DNA from: Pogonophryne albipinna
Taxonomy: Eukaryota; Chordata; Actinopteri; Perciformes; Artedidraconidae
Length of the DNA: 64,000 nucleotides
Assembly (NCBI GenBank): GCA_028583405.1
Contig: CM053256.1
Coordinates: 2,784,424 to 2,848,423, forward strand
Reading direction: 5' to 3'
Shown here in pieces: positions 18,371 to 39,275 of this stretch. A program made the position numbers and the translations under genes. Every line of letters starts with the position of its first letter. The first letter of the stretch is position 1. The notes under the pieces were generated by a model. That model made no database searches and had not been told where the DNA came from. It saw only the letters and a list, made by a program, of their open reading frames with translations.

Positions 18371-19689
18371 TTCGGGATGGAAGGGAAGGTAAGGGTATGT
18401 GTGGTCGGGCTGTGCTAGTGGGGTGATCATGTCTCAGCATTGATATTCAAATATGCCCTGAAAAACAAACCCTTATGTCAGGGATCAAGGACTCGCCTGG
18501 TTTCAACACAATCACTTCACTGTGTACGCTCCTCTCATAAATAAAGGAGCAGCGCTCTACTTCATACCACTGTGTTTTAATTATTAAGATAGAACCATGG
18601 AGGTTATCTCTCTGTTCACTGCCAGCAACTAGAGAGACGAAAAAAAATAGAATTTTTGCCAGCGTAGTGCTTCGAGAGCAACACTTTAAGGTGGCACATT
18701 GAAGGACAATAGCATTCATGAATTTAACTCTGAATCTATCAAAAAAAAAGAACTCAATAAAGCTCAACCGACTAGAGCTATGGATGACCTTCTGCAGTCT
18801 TGGTTAGGATAATTATTTACAACTCTAATCAAACATTTATCCAAAAGTGTAGAGGACTATTAGTTAACAATATTTGCCTTTGGCTAAAGTCCGACAATGA
18901 TAAAATGACAGTGTGTGGCATACTGTATGTGCTAACAAATATTTCCTCCCTTACATGTTGCCATGTTGGAGGAATACAGCACTGAAAGCATGAGCCACAG
19001 GTGACTAGATAGATTCATCGTGATGTGCGTGGCTACATGTAGTGAACTATCATTATGGCGAACACCCACATGCTGTAAAGCCGGTCAGCATTCTAAAAAA
19101 CTAACGTTAGGCGAGGCGCATTTCCTCTCTCATTAATTTAACCGGAGGACCATTATTTGTTTTCCCAGTGTTCATTAGTCAGGTAAGGCTGACATGGCGG
19201 GCCACCGCAGTCGGGAAGCGAGGACATTTCCTCAGTTTGTAACCGTGCAGACAGGAGGTGTGTCTTTGTCTTTAGAAGTGCATTACATATTGCTTGGTAC
19301 CAAAGACGGGAGGTAGTTTGAAGAAAAGGTGAAGAGCTAGAGGGAGAGGGGGGCATGGGAGAAGAAGGGGGAGGTAGTTATGTAGTAGTTTCAACACCAT
19401 CGATTGCCTGTTTTTAATCGGGCATAACAAATATAACTTCCCTTGAATCGAATTCCCCAGATAAACCGTTATAAAACTAACCTTGTTATATCTATTGACA
19501 GGGCTTTTAAATAAATATTAGAGCCATATGGAAGAGGGGGGGAAGGTTCCAATCCATTGATTTTTGTGAAAAAAATGAAATACCATATAACTCATCTAAC
19601 GAAGCACACCTCTACTGCTTCTCTCCCTCCCTCCGTCCTCTTTTCCATCCCCCCTACCCACTCTCCTTAGCATATTAGGTGGAGAATAA
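18371..19689. other. Non-coding unique sequence
   Basis: No gene recognised. The start of an interval of nearly 10 kb with no long dinucleotide array. ATCGATTG near 19399 and a C/T-rich patch at 19618-19660 are the only landmarks. Confidence 0.55.
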
Positions 19690-20330
19690 TGTGAAAAAAT
19701 GCTTAGCACACGGGAACGAGGCCGGTGAGCGCAGACGTGGGAGTGGGTCCCCCGGGGGTGCGGTGGAGCCCCTATCCCATAAATCCCGGCTCTGGTGCAA
19801 ACAATCAATTTTCAATTTTAATTATTTACCATGGCCTGCCGGACAGAGGCATTTATTTTCCCGCTCGGTCTGGATTAAAAATTAAAAATTAGGAGATTAA
19901 TATTTGGGAGAGTGGGCAGAAAGTGAAAAGGACCCACTCAAAAAAGTCTTTATCATCTTTCTCCCCTTTCCTTGTGTGACGGGCGAAGGTTAGTGATAGC
20001 CGCACCAGTCAATCAATAACTTCATAAATTTCCCCGGACCTCCATTGCCTGGCCCCTGCCACCCTTGCACCCATTGCTATTTTAGCCGGGCTCCATCTGT
20101 CGGGGTCCAGTAACATTAAGCCTGGCTGAGGGGAGAAACCGGCAAAATGTGCTGCTCAGCACTTTCTGTCCGAGCTCTCCACGTTTTGGCCTCGACTCTC
20201 ACTGGCTTTCCGATATTTCATCTGTAAATTTAATTACACAACCTGGAGCAATACAGCCAAGGTATCCCCTGTCAAGCTCTCATTCACACAGAACCGCTAT
20301 TACAAGTGGCAACCTGCAATAAACAGCTGT
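19690..20330. promoter_or_regulatory. ATTA-rich regulatory candidate
   Basis: Within about 640 bp there are many homeodomain-type cores in otherwise balanced, non-repetitive sequence: TTTTAATTATTTACC, GGATTAAAAATTAAAAATTAG, GATTAATATTTG and AAATTTAATTACAC. They sit beside GC-rich phrases such as CCCCCGGGGGTGCGG and CCGGGCTCCATCTGTCGGGG. There is no recognisable reading frame. In texture this is what conserved non-coding elements near developmental genes look like; conservation is untested. Confidence 0.35.
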
Positions 20331-22480
20331 GTGAAAACACTCTGAAGGCACAATGCAGCTCATCACAAGAGCTGCAGTCAAACCAAATAAAAATGGTCAA
20401 GGTTCCAAACAGAAAGTGTCTGTGGCCATTTATAAATAACATTTTTTATAAAGATCTCACCGTTCACCAGACATTTTACGAATAACGACCGGGCAAAAAC
20501 AGGCAACAATACCTTTCAACAAAGCCATTAAGGTTCAAATAAAAGACCTGTCCATCGTCAATTAACAAACAACAATTAAGGGCCCATAGCTCACGTCTCT
20601 GGCCTTGTTGTACAGAAGTGGAAAGCAACACCCCAACACTTTGTTGTCACACTTTCCACCATGATGTATCCTGTGGTCTAGAGGGGGGGTTCTAATGTGT
20701 CCATAAATTTCCGCGAATGAGCACACCGACTTCTCTGGAGTGAAGGCTTTAATGCCGATCAATGGGGTGCTGCTGATGATCTCATGCTGGGTGTTTGTGG
20801 TGAATGTTTTGTCTTTTAAAACATGTACTTGGTATGACTTTGGAATATCGTGTATTTCCTTGATCTGTTAGTCTTTTGTACAGAATGCATCTATATGTTT
20901 CTGTGGGAAGACATCGAGAAGTGCAACAGCAGTTATGTAAGGTCAACCTATCGATGGCAGGGGTGAGAAGTACTGTCTAATGTGACATTTCAAGCATTCA
21001 AAAAATCTAGAAAAACATGCTCAGCAAGCATGTTATCACTTTAAAATCAACTATCATCTTATTAGGTCCCCTTTAAACCACTGTGGGCTTGGTGTGTGAA
21101 TTATTCAAAAAATATTCACATGCATTTCAATGGGAACACGATTTAATTTACAAAACAATGTTTTGTTAAAGCCTGGAAAAAGATGTGAAGATGAAGTCAT
21201 ATGAATACTATTCATCTGAAAATAGAAAGTAAAAGGCACAGGAATGTTTCGAAGCCGAGCAGTACACATTAGGAGAAATCATCCTCTCTGTTCAGAATAA
21301 TCGTTCAGGCACAGAAATAATACATCTTTATGAATCAAATGTTGACAAAACTGATTATCAAACTGAATTCCTCCATATAAGGTTATAAGCAAACAATTGG
21401 GGGAATTTCATAAGTATAACATTGTCACATTGAGTCTGTATCCTAAATGTATATTCTTAAAAAATCACCAGTCAGCAGCTCAAAAGAGGAACTTTACTGT
21501 TGATGCTAAAAAGATTAAGCATAGGACTGCAATATTGGTATTATTTGCAATCTTTCAATTGAGACTTGTTGGCAATTTACATACAGCTTATTTTTCTAAT
21601 TCCTGAAAAACATCACTTTAGCAGATATGTGGTTTCCATACGACACAAGTGAGTCAGAATACAGAGTGAGGAGGAGATATTACAATTCATAGAAGAAGAA
21701 AGAATGAGCTAGCCTCTGGCTCTGTGAGCAGCTGCAGACAGGTAGACATAGAGAGCAACAAAGATACAAATAACTGTCAAGGCGCAGAAAGAGACAAAGC
21801 GAGTGATGGGTGCGGAGGGGGAAAGGGAGATCTGAGCAGGGAAGAGACCGAGAGACAGAGGGAGACAGAGAGTGTTTTAGTTCAGAGCAGAATGTTGTTA
21901 TTTATCTGGTGGCTGCTAAACAAATAAGGAGACTCCCAGTTCTGTGATTGTCTCAGTGGGGTGCTGTCAGATTTAGGCGCATATCTTCCCGCAGCATGCA
22001 ACAAACTCTCAACACTCCAGCTGCGGTCCCTCCGCTCTCTCAACATGTTCCCCAAACATTCTCTTTTTTTTATACTGTCTGTTTCATGTCTTTTACAATG
22101 TTCCTCTTGTATCGCTTGAACATGTTTCCTGCAAGTTCTCTAAGCAGACATTAAAACCGTCCACTCAATGTTAATCACGACTTATATTAGCACGTTTTAT
22201 AGTTATATATGCTAGGAAAAGACATTTAGCTGGAAGTCTTTAGTGCTTACTAGAGGGCAGGCTTTCTCCACGGACATAATCTGGGTTAAACATAACTTCA
22301 TCCACAATGTTTCGCACTCAAACAAGACCTCATGGCGTTGTGCCATTGAGGATTCAACTAGCGATACGAAACTATTTAGCAGATCAGTGCTCCTACAACT
22401 TTGGCACCTGCTACCTCTGCGTCCACACAGCTCTCATAACAGCCCGTCATGGCCTGATACAACGCATTTAAGTGGACCCC
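20331..22480. other. Non-coding unique sequence
   Basis: No gene recognised. A G-homopolymer sits at about 20680-20688. AT-rich unique DNA runs from 20800 to 21640, and a purine-rich patch lies at 21800-21880. Frames of 60-94 codons are unrecognised. Confidence 0.55.
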
Positions 22481-22800
22481 CTATTTCACAGCAACCTCTG
22501 ACCTTTAGCCAGGATGGGGGCCCCTGACACCTGTGTGGCCAGAGGAAGCGGAGGTGGCGAAAGCTTGACCTCTCTCTGATGTATCCGGCTGCAGCTGAGG
22601 TCAAGGGTCTGACCTCTGGGCCAGTGGGGTTGTTGGGAGCCGCTGACCCCTGCGACAGACCACTTGACCCCGCTTACCCTTGGGCTCAGGGAGCTTTCCC
22701 TGGTCCAGGACCCTGTGGCTGTGGCCCACCCTTCCACCACAAGCCCAGAGTAAGAATCGTTCAGGGCCGAACAAACGAGGTCAGGGCAGCAGTGCTGGGA
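22481..22800. promoter_or_regulatory. Nuclear-receptor half-site cluster
   Basis: Five exact AGGTCA/TGACCT hexamers lie within 295 bp (22499-22504, 22566-22571, 22598-22603, 22610-22615, 22788-22793), plus TGACCC at 22644 and 22665. At 22598-22610 AGGTCA, A, GGGTCT forms a DR1-like pair, and AGGTCA with TGACCT at 22610 forms an inverted pair with a 6-base gap. By base odds about 0.14 exact hexamers would be expected. The DR1 layout is bound by COUP-TF, HNF4, RXR and PPAR families. Actual binding is unknown. Confidence 0.35.
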
Positions 22801-23479
22801 GATTTATGTCCCTCTGAAGCTCCGATAGCCTTCTGGCTGGGAGAATAAGCTCAAAGATACGTGTTGTATGCTGCTGATGAATGATGAATTTGTGTAGCCT
22901 TGCCATGTTGTTTTTTCAGTTTGCCATGATATTGACATTGTTCCAAAGAGGAGGCTAAACTGTAACATGGGAAGGAAATGACCTTGTCTGCTGCTCTATA
23001 CTCTGAACATTAAATTATCACTTTTTGCAGCAAACTCAATTTTATTGAGATTGAGTTACTTTCACTTGTCTTGACATAACACTACCTACAATATCAATTA
23101 TCCGTGAGAGCAAGAGTTCAGTTAATGGTGTCAAAGTTTAGGATATAAGAGCTTGAGGACATCTGATGTAACAGCTTTATACATTCGGACAGGAGTAGAG
23201 ACCAAGAACTGGGGGGAAACACTACTCTTTTTGTCACAGTTCTTCCTCTAATTGTTGCATTCCTCGACCATGCTTATGCTGATCGTTATTTAGGTCACTA
23301 GGAAGGAAGAATAGCAGGCAAAGCTAATGACCTTACTCTGCTGATCACACCAACTCTCCACAAGCAATAAAGTCACAATAAGTCACCCTGCAACACTAAA
23401 AACGTACTAACTCTCCCTCATTCTTCCTTCAGCCCTGTAACATATAAATAAATAAGTGCAGAACACACATATCAATCTA
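22801..23479. other. Non-coding unique sequence
   Basis: No gene recognised. A small inverted repeat AACTCAAT/ATTGAGTT lies near 23033-23056. Confidence 0.5.
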
Positions 23480-23720
23480 TCTCCCTTTCCCTGCGCACCG
23501 CCCTCTTTTAAAGCAGTGCTGCGGGCTTTTACCCAAATGGCGTCGGGGCCATCGGTATCATTTATAACGGGACGGCAGCGCTAATGCAGCGCGTGGTTCA
23601 GCCAGGATGTTTTATTCATGCTGTTTTATTATTAGGGCCCCACTTAAAAAGGTGAGGCGCTCTCCTCTCCTCTGGCCGCCTCTTGCCGGGGCTGACTGAG
23701 GCATGAGCTTTATCTATCAC
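23480..23720. promoter_or_regulatory. GC-rich regulatory candidate
   Basis: Unlike the AT-rich neighbours: CTTTTAAAGCAGTGCTGCGG, ATGGCGTCGGGGCCATCGG, CATTTATAACGGGACGGC, GCTAATGCAGCGCG and CTGTTTTATTATTAGGGCC. CpGs are retained at a density unusual for this window outside the MITE. Function is inferred from texture only. Confidence 0.3.
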
Positions 23721-24749
23721 CCTGACAAGAGCGTCTTCCCTGGGAAGTCTTTCAGAAAACTTCAAACACCCTCACTATTGATTTCTCCCCCACTCCACCT
23801 GGATGCCGGCATACATCTTCCCCCGCCGTGCACAGAGACAGAGAGGGTGGAGGGAGGTGGTAGTGGAAGTAGAAAGAGAAAAAAGAAAAGGATGGAGAGT
23901 AAGAGAGACTCAGAGAGATAAAAGTAAAAGATAAAAAGCCTGGCCACTGCATAACAATATGGGTGACCTCACTTTGCTTCATTGCTCTTATTCTTGTTAG
24001 CTTCAGATAACCGTGGCTGGCAAGCAGACAAGCTCAGTGATTACAGTATCCACAGTGTTCTAATTATGTATTCAAACACCACTTTGTGACACATGATTGA
24101 ATCAAACACAGAGATCATATGCACATTGTAGATCCTATGCCAAGTGATTGTTGGCAAAGCCTTTGTAGAAAATCAAAGATTGTCGGCCATGAAAGTAACA
24201 CCTTGAAAGGAGAGAGCAGTCCTTGAATCCCAGAGACAATAGAGACACTGCCATTTTCTACTCGCGGTAAAACATGAAGAGGTTGCAATTAAATCTTGAA
24301 TTATTAACGCCACCACAACAATTGCCCCTTGATATTTTTTCCACCCCACTGCTTTAAAATAACAGTATTGTGTTTTTGCTGGTAAGAAAGAGAGGGAGAG
24401 AGGAAACTAGAGCGGATTTTGTACAATTTTATAGAGATAACGACAACTTTAATGTCACTTGCACAAGACTTTCATCGCAAGTGTATCTTCGTGTCCGAAT
24501 TTCAACAGGCTGTACACAAATGAAAAGAATAAGGACCCTTGTTATTACCTCTAATCAATGTCTCTCCTTGATAACAAAGAGACGCCAGCCTCTACCATTT
24601 GAGGTCGTTTGATGATGGGATTTATTACCTTGCCCATTTGTTGGCAGGAGACAGGCTCACTGATACGGAAGGAGATATGATTTAATGAGTTGTTAATGAT
24701 TTGTCTTCAGATGGTTAATGAGAAACGGTGGGCCTATGAACTATTTGAA
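23721..24749. other. Non-coding sequence with purine tract
   Basis: No gene recognised. A GA-rich tract at 23838-23930 gives long frames on both strands. The remainder is AT-rich. Confidence 0.55.
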
Positions 24750-24960
24750 AGTGCAGCCATATTTAAAGATTGTTTTAGAGCCCTAGACTCACTCAAAGGG
24801 GCACCCATAAATTAAATAACATACTTGAGCTGATAAGCAAGTAATTAACACATTAAAGTAGTAAGCCAATAAAACAGTAAGAGAGGATATAAAAGCACGG
24901 GATCAATTAAATTCCTGGCATGTCATTGGGCATCCTTTTCTGGCGGACACATTTGTGAGA
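24750..24960. promoter_or_regulatory. ATTA-rich candidate
   Basis: AAATTAAATAAC, AGTAATTAAC, CATTAAAG, GCCAATAAAAC and GATCAATTAAATTCC occur within 200 bp together with a TATAAAAG string near 24889. The call rests on motif density alone, and the AT-rich background weakens it. Confidence 0.2.
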
Positions 24961-25629
24961 AGTTTAAGCTCTATAAACATCTTTAATTGTATTGTATCTT
25001 TGTTAAATAGTATTTAAGTACACCATTAATCCATTCATTTACCTCGGTGGCAAAGAGCTTACAGTGTACGTGCGGAAGATCTTTTCCAGTGGTGTGAATC
25101 TTCTGCGTGGTTGTAAAGACCCCCTGGCACTCTAACACACTCTGAAATCAATAGCACAAGGCCCCATAGGAGAAGCTGGGAGGAAGCCATTGATTGACAC
25201 GTTACTCTCATGTCAAACAGTAGAACATGGCATGGCAGCAACCACCTGCCGTCTCCTCCACCTGCCGCTCTCACCTCGGTACCAGGCTACACTAGATATA
25301 TGAAACATTCCTAGAAAAAGGAGCGTATGCCTGCTTACTACAAAATAATTAAAAATATATATGGTGTGATTGTTGTGTTTTTAGAACCATCAAATGTAAT
25401 TGTTCAGTTTCAGGTTCCATCCTAATAAGGGATGGCTTAGGTCCCTGAGCAAACAAACTGTCACTAAACCTGACTTGTAACAAATGTCTTTATCGCTTCA
25501 AAGTATTTATGGACCCCCGACGGGCACATTTAAGCACGGTTGTTCTTACTCCGTAAGTGAGGCGGAGAAAAAATACTTACTCTGTGTTTTTTGTTGAGTT
25601 AGCTCTGACATCCACCCCTCTCCACCATC
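24961..25629. other. Non-coding unique sequence
   Basis: No gene recognised. No tandem repeat or element end seen. Confidence 0.5.
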
Positions 25630-25900
25630 TACACTGTGTTGTTGGATAGCCTCCGGCCATCTCACCTCGGTGGCTTGTTTTTCTTTCCGGCAGAGCTCAC
25701 ATCTCGCTTTAATTCCATTGATTCTCGTTTGCACTTTGGTTGGAAAGCGGGAGGAAGCACACCTGAGTGTTTACCCATGCTGCGATGTTTGCAATGCATG
25801 GTGTTGTGCGCCCCGCAAAAATTATAAATTAGCACTCTCTACAATGGCACCCTGAAGCAAGCTCCTGGTGTGCGACATCAATATGGAGTGAGAAGTAAGC
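25630..25900. promoter_or_regulatory. Possible regulatory block
   Basis: Balanced unique sequence with CTTTAATTCCATTGATTC, AGCACACCTGAGTG (E-box CACCTG), GATGTTTGCAATGCATGG and AATTATAAATTAGC. Overlapping 61-63-codon frames carry no known motif. Confidence 0.25.
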
Positions 25901-27459
25901 TGCGAGCCGTACTGTCAGAGGCCAAATGGTTGGGAGGAGATGTCACTATTCAGCAGATGCTAGGCAATGGCCCACCATCACTTACTCTCACACATAATCA
26001 CTGAAGTAGACTTTCAGAAATGGACACATAAGCATCTGTATATGCACAGAAATGTATGTACAATTTACATACAATTAAATTGGTTGATATAAATAGGTAC
26101 ACAGACACACCAATTAAGTATATCCCTAAAGTCTTCTTCTTTCATTTGCATAGATACTTGTGAAAGAGCAACCAAATATGCACATGTTTACTTCAACCTT
26201 GCTTTTCTCACTTTTATGACACGCCTTATTCCTTCAACCTCGCACAAAAATAATAATCTTGAAGTGACAGTTATGATTAAAGTGATGCATTACACACAGA
26301 CAAGTGATATGGAAATGTAAGAATAGCCGTCAAATGAAAGACAAAAAACAAACAGGCCCAAATTAATATTTCATCATCAGTGAAATATTCATACGTTATT
26401 GTCAGGCTAAGACCTCTTATCAACCCTTTGTGTTGCATTTGTGTGTGTCTAAGTGTGGAAGGTGAGCAAGAGGAGGGGGCATCTGGGCGTCTTATATGTC
26501 CCACAAATGTGATGAACACCGGGACAGAAGACAAAGAAGACTCCTGAGCATTCATTAGAGGCACTCCTACACATGAGAGGGACAGGGGATGGCAATATGT
26601 ATTTTATATTGCTGTCCTCTCACTAAAAATATATTCTCTATACGCTACAGTCCCATTCCCATCTTTACTCTGTGAATATATGTGACTTTGCTATAGGAGA
26701 AAATGCAGCTTAATCTGCAGAAACTTTTTTGTCAGTTGTCGTACATGGGAATGTAAGAGATTACTATAAGACATCTGGTCTATTTCTTGATTAAATTAAG
26801 AAGTAGAACTGCTCCTGTGGACAAAAAAAATAAATAATAATGTGTTTCCTGTCTGTGTACTTACAATACATCGTGAATATAAAGACGGTATTTGCATTTT
26901 TGATGCTAACATACTTATCTCAAGCATTACGATAACATAAAAAAAATGTGTTCTGTGGAACATCAAAAATGGATTAGTTCAAATTCAACAAACAGTATGA
27001 AAGGAGAAAATATCTATTCAATTGGAAATACATTTCAAATCTGACATGATTGTATTGCGTTTGTAAGAAATTGGTGATATGCACTACATTAACTGAAAAG
27101 CGTTCCACCAAAACAGTGTTTGAGCTATCATGCCTAAAGTGTGCACTGTAGAGTGAGTGAGCTCCGTGGTATGAGGTAAACGCTTACTGTCGTCTTGAAA
27201 ATCAATTCTCCCTCTCTTCCTTTAAGTGGTCAATATTTTTTGTTTCTCGCTGCGAGCTCCACCATGGCCCCTTTAATTCAATGGGCCAATTAGAGATAGC
27301 GTCATGTCTAATTCAGACTGCAGGGATGCTTGTTTGTGTTGTTACCTCATCCCTGGTGAGAGAGCCGGGAGGGGCAGGGAGGAGGGAGTGAAAGGCACAC
27401 TCTGTCCAGTTTAACCCCGCCATCCCCCTCCTTGTTTCTTCTTCACCCCCTCCCGCTTT
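25901..27459. other. AT-rich non-coding sequence
   Basis: No gene recognised. Long AT-rich unique stretch. The 95-codon frame at 26277-26564 (minus) is unrecognised. C/T-rich at 27415-27460. Confidence 0.55.
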
Positions 27460-27690
27460 CTCCGCTCTTCCCGGAGTCAAGGACGAAAGCAATTGATGCG
27501 AAACTTTCAAAAATGAATTTGGCCACGTGTGTCACTTACGGAGCGGGAAGGAGGGGTGGCTGGAGCCAGGCCACCGCTACTCCACCGGGATCATTTGTTA
27601 CTCAGCCCTGATTGGTCCTGACAAAACAATACCCTAAAAACTCACCAAAGTAAATTATAGTCCCGGTAAATGGCCAGCGAGGGTGGGGTG
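27460..27690. promoter_or_regulatory. Possible regulatory block with CCAAT and SOX-like motifs
   Basis: GCAATTGATGCG, GGCCACGTGTGTCAC (E-box CACGTG), CCTGATTGGTCC (inverted CCAAT), GACAAAACAATACC (SOX-like ACAAT) and TAAATTATAGTCCCGG lie within 200 bp in non-repetitive sequence. The regulatory role is inference. Confidence 0.28.
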
Positions 27691-30109
<2,419 letters not shown>

Positions 30110-30270
30110 AGAGGTGAGCCCTGACAAGCCAGGGCCAAGTATTTGCATATAAAGAGCCTGCGTTCTTTCTACATGTCCTTCCCTTCCTTCGGCCGCAACT
30201 AATGATACACGAGCATGACATATCTGCCAGGTGAGAAGCCATTGGTCTTAAGCCAACTGCTGCCCAGTGT
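30110..30270. promoter_or_regulatory. Possible regulatory block with octamer
   Basis: A perfect octamer ATTTGCAT at 30141-30148 (POU-family site) overlaps a TATAAAG string (ATTTGCATATAAAG). CGGCCGCAACTAATGATAC and GCCAATGG-type (CCATTGG) motifs follow within 100 bp. An octamer next to a TATA-like string is a known arrangement in some promoters. Here no transcript evidence exists. Confidence 0.28.
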
Positions 30271-32269
<1,999 letters not shown>

Positions 32270-32284
32270 GTGTGTGTGTGTGTA

Positions 32285-32323
<39 letters not shown>

Positions 32324-32328
32324 GTGCA
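32270..32328 (+). repeat. (GT)n microsatellite
   Basis: About 59 bp of GT with TATGTATG and GCG interruptions. It pairs in inverted orientation with the AC run at 32424. Confidence 0.93.
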
Positions 32329-32423
32329 GAGAGGATTAGGTGGGCAAGCCAAACAACGGGTAGGAAAGACATAAGCATCCTCCAGCTTGGTCCCCCTCCC
32401 CTCCTTCATCCCCATTACACACT
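32329..32423. other. Spacer between inverted GT and AC runs
   Basis: Unique 95-bp loop sequence, C/T-rich at the right end. Confidence 0.5.
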
Positions 32424-32450
32424 CACACACACACACACACACACACACAC
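32424..32450 (+). repeat. Short (AC)n run
   Basis: About 27 bp of AC, opposite in sense to the GT array 95 bp to the left. Confidence 0.93.
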
Positions 32451-32730
32451 CTCCTTGCAGAAGTACCGTGAGCCCATTTGTACTAATGACTCTCCGTGCC
32501 TAATGCACTTTATGGAGGATGGGGCTGGATATTCATTTGGAGCGAGGGAAGGGGTGGGGGACGTGTCGGGACGAAGTGCTCTGCCATACGGCTTCCCGTC
32601 CGCCTGTTTTAGCTGGTCGATTTTTCAGCAAGGGGCTCGGCCGGCACTTGGGCCAGCGGTAATGCGATTCATCACAGGTAAAGTAGGTGGGAGCCCTGAT
32701 TGTCTCAAGCCTTTCTGAGCTGTCGAGGAG
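32451..32730. promoter_or_regulatory. Regulatory candidate, CpG-containing unique block
   Basis: Non-repetitive balanced sequence with TACTAATGAC, GCCTAATGCAC, GGATATTCATTTGG, GACGTGTCGGGACG, GGCTCGGCCGGCACTTGGGCC and GGTAATGCGATTC. CpG content is higher than in the flanks. A 155-codon frame at 32251-32718 starts inside the GT array and is unrecognised. Function is inferred. Confidence 0.3.
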
Positions 32731-37627
<4,897 letters not shown>

Positions 37628-38939
37628 TCTTTCAGAATAAAAGGGAATATTAGAATGCAAATGGATTCACACCGCATCCTCATAAACAACGGTGTTCATT
37701 TAACCCCCGACCCCTGCATTTAACTGCCCATCAAGTCATTTGTGTTGGGCAAGACACGTGGAAGTATGGCTGAGGGAGGCCAGCAGGGGTGTGCGTGCAT
37801 ATGTGTGTGTGTCTGTGTTTGTGCATACTTGTGGGTATGTGCAGGCTTATGTGTGTTTATGAACACAATATGTTTATGCCTTTGTGTGTGGTTGTGTGCG
37901 TGTGATTGCATGTGTGTGCATCTCTGTGCATGTGCGTCCTTTTGAGGTGTGGGTTTCAGAGTTTACCATTTGCAATGCTCAATTAATCTTGTCAACATGC
38001 ATTTACAGGGGAATTGAACACCTTTTAAAGTGGGCCTGGCTTTGTCACTCCTCTCCTTCTCCATCCATTACAGAGACACAGACACAGTCCTTTGGAAGAC
38101 CTTCTGCGGGCGGCTGATTAAAACATATTAGAGACAAGGATACAATTTACCCTCGTTTTAACGGTTTTATACAGTTTCAGGTATTTTGCCATGAAGGTCC
38201 TTAAATCAAGTGTCAATCTTTATATCTGTTTTGATTGCTCTCTCGTTTTCTCATATTTTCTCTCCTTTCCTAAAAATGTAATCATACACATGCACCTTCT
38301 TCATGTTCTTATCTCTGAAAAGTATTCCCATCTTCAATCCAGCACAAGGGGAACATCTGTTGGGCATTGCTAAAGTTGTATGACTCTCACTCTTCTTAGC
38401 CTGAGGCTTCAACCCTCAGGCATGTAGCATCGGACCCCTTCACTGTAAGGCTGTAAAAGTGAGCCGGTTCAGTATAGGAAGTAAACAAAAACAATAAAGG
38501 GAAAAGAGCTAGAAACAACACATGAGAGGGGAGGAAAAGCAGACAAAATAGAGACAGAACAGGTGGAGGGGACATGCACAGATCAGTTCACGAGAGAGAG
38601 TGGAGAAAAATGTGTAGTGAAGATCAGGGGAGAAATAGGTTGACTCCTCAGGGGGAAAAAACGTTACATTTAGTGAGAGGAGAACATGTATCCCAGCTGG
38701 TGAGGTCTGAACACCCCCACTGCCCCAGAGAGTCTTTTTTAGACTCAAATCGTTCTACTGCCTTGGGAGCAAATACGTATAAAAAGACAGAAACAAACAT
38801 GAAAGTGAGTTATAAAGAAGACATTGCAGTCAAGTTGTCTGATGGAAAGAGAAGGATGATAGAAACCATGCTGTTAAAGAGAGAATATAAGGAGTCAGTC
38901 AAAGTGAAGCAGAGTGGGAGTGAGAGCAAACGGGGCCCA
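37628..38939. other. Non-coding sequence with decayed TG and a purine-rich part
   Basis: No gene recognised. Interrupted TG-rich sequence at 37785-37945. A/G-rich sequence at 38500-38930 supports an unrecognised 123-codon frame (38574-38945) attributable to composition. Confidence 0.55.
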
Positions 38940-39275
38940 TTTTAAGAGGGCACACTGCGTTCGGCCCCTGTCTCTTAATCCTGGGCGTTTGTCGCGGCTA
39001 ATTATGGTGGACAAGCCTCTTTATCGAACCTGCTCCTGCCATCGGCATTAGGATGCATGAGCTGCGCCTGTTGTTTTAAACGCTCTCATTAACCACACAA
39101 ATCAGTGCTGTTGACAGAGTGCTTTTGAATTAAGCGTCTCGCCCCCACCACTGCGCGCCAATGCGTACAGGGCCCAGGACAAGGAGCAATTTATAACACC
39201 ATTAGCCACACTCGCCGAGGTTACAGGCATCAAAATTGTTCCCGTCTAATTATTCTTAATGGATACAGGGAGGGA
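38940..39275. promoter_or_regulatory. ATTA-rich, CpG-containing regulatory candidate
   Basis: At least seven homeodomain-type cores within 330 bp: CTCTTAATCC, GGCTAATTATGG, GCATTAGG, CTCATTAACC, GAATTAAGCG, CCATTAGCC and TCTAATTATTCTTAATGG. They sit in mixed sequence with CpG-bearing phrases (GTTCGGCCCC, TTTGTCGCGGC, CACTGCGCGCC). There is no open frame of note. This is the block most like a conserved non-coding element by texture. Orthology is untested. Confidence 0.38.

Noticed and set aside
38574..38945. 123-codon plus-strand charged frame
   Set aside because: Explained by A/G-rich composition (Lys/Glu/Arg codons). No family recognised.
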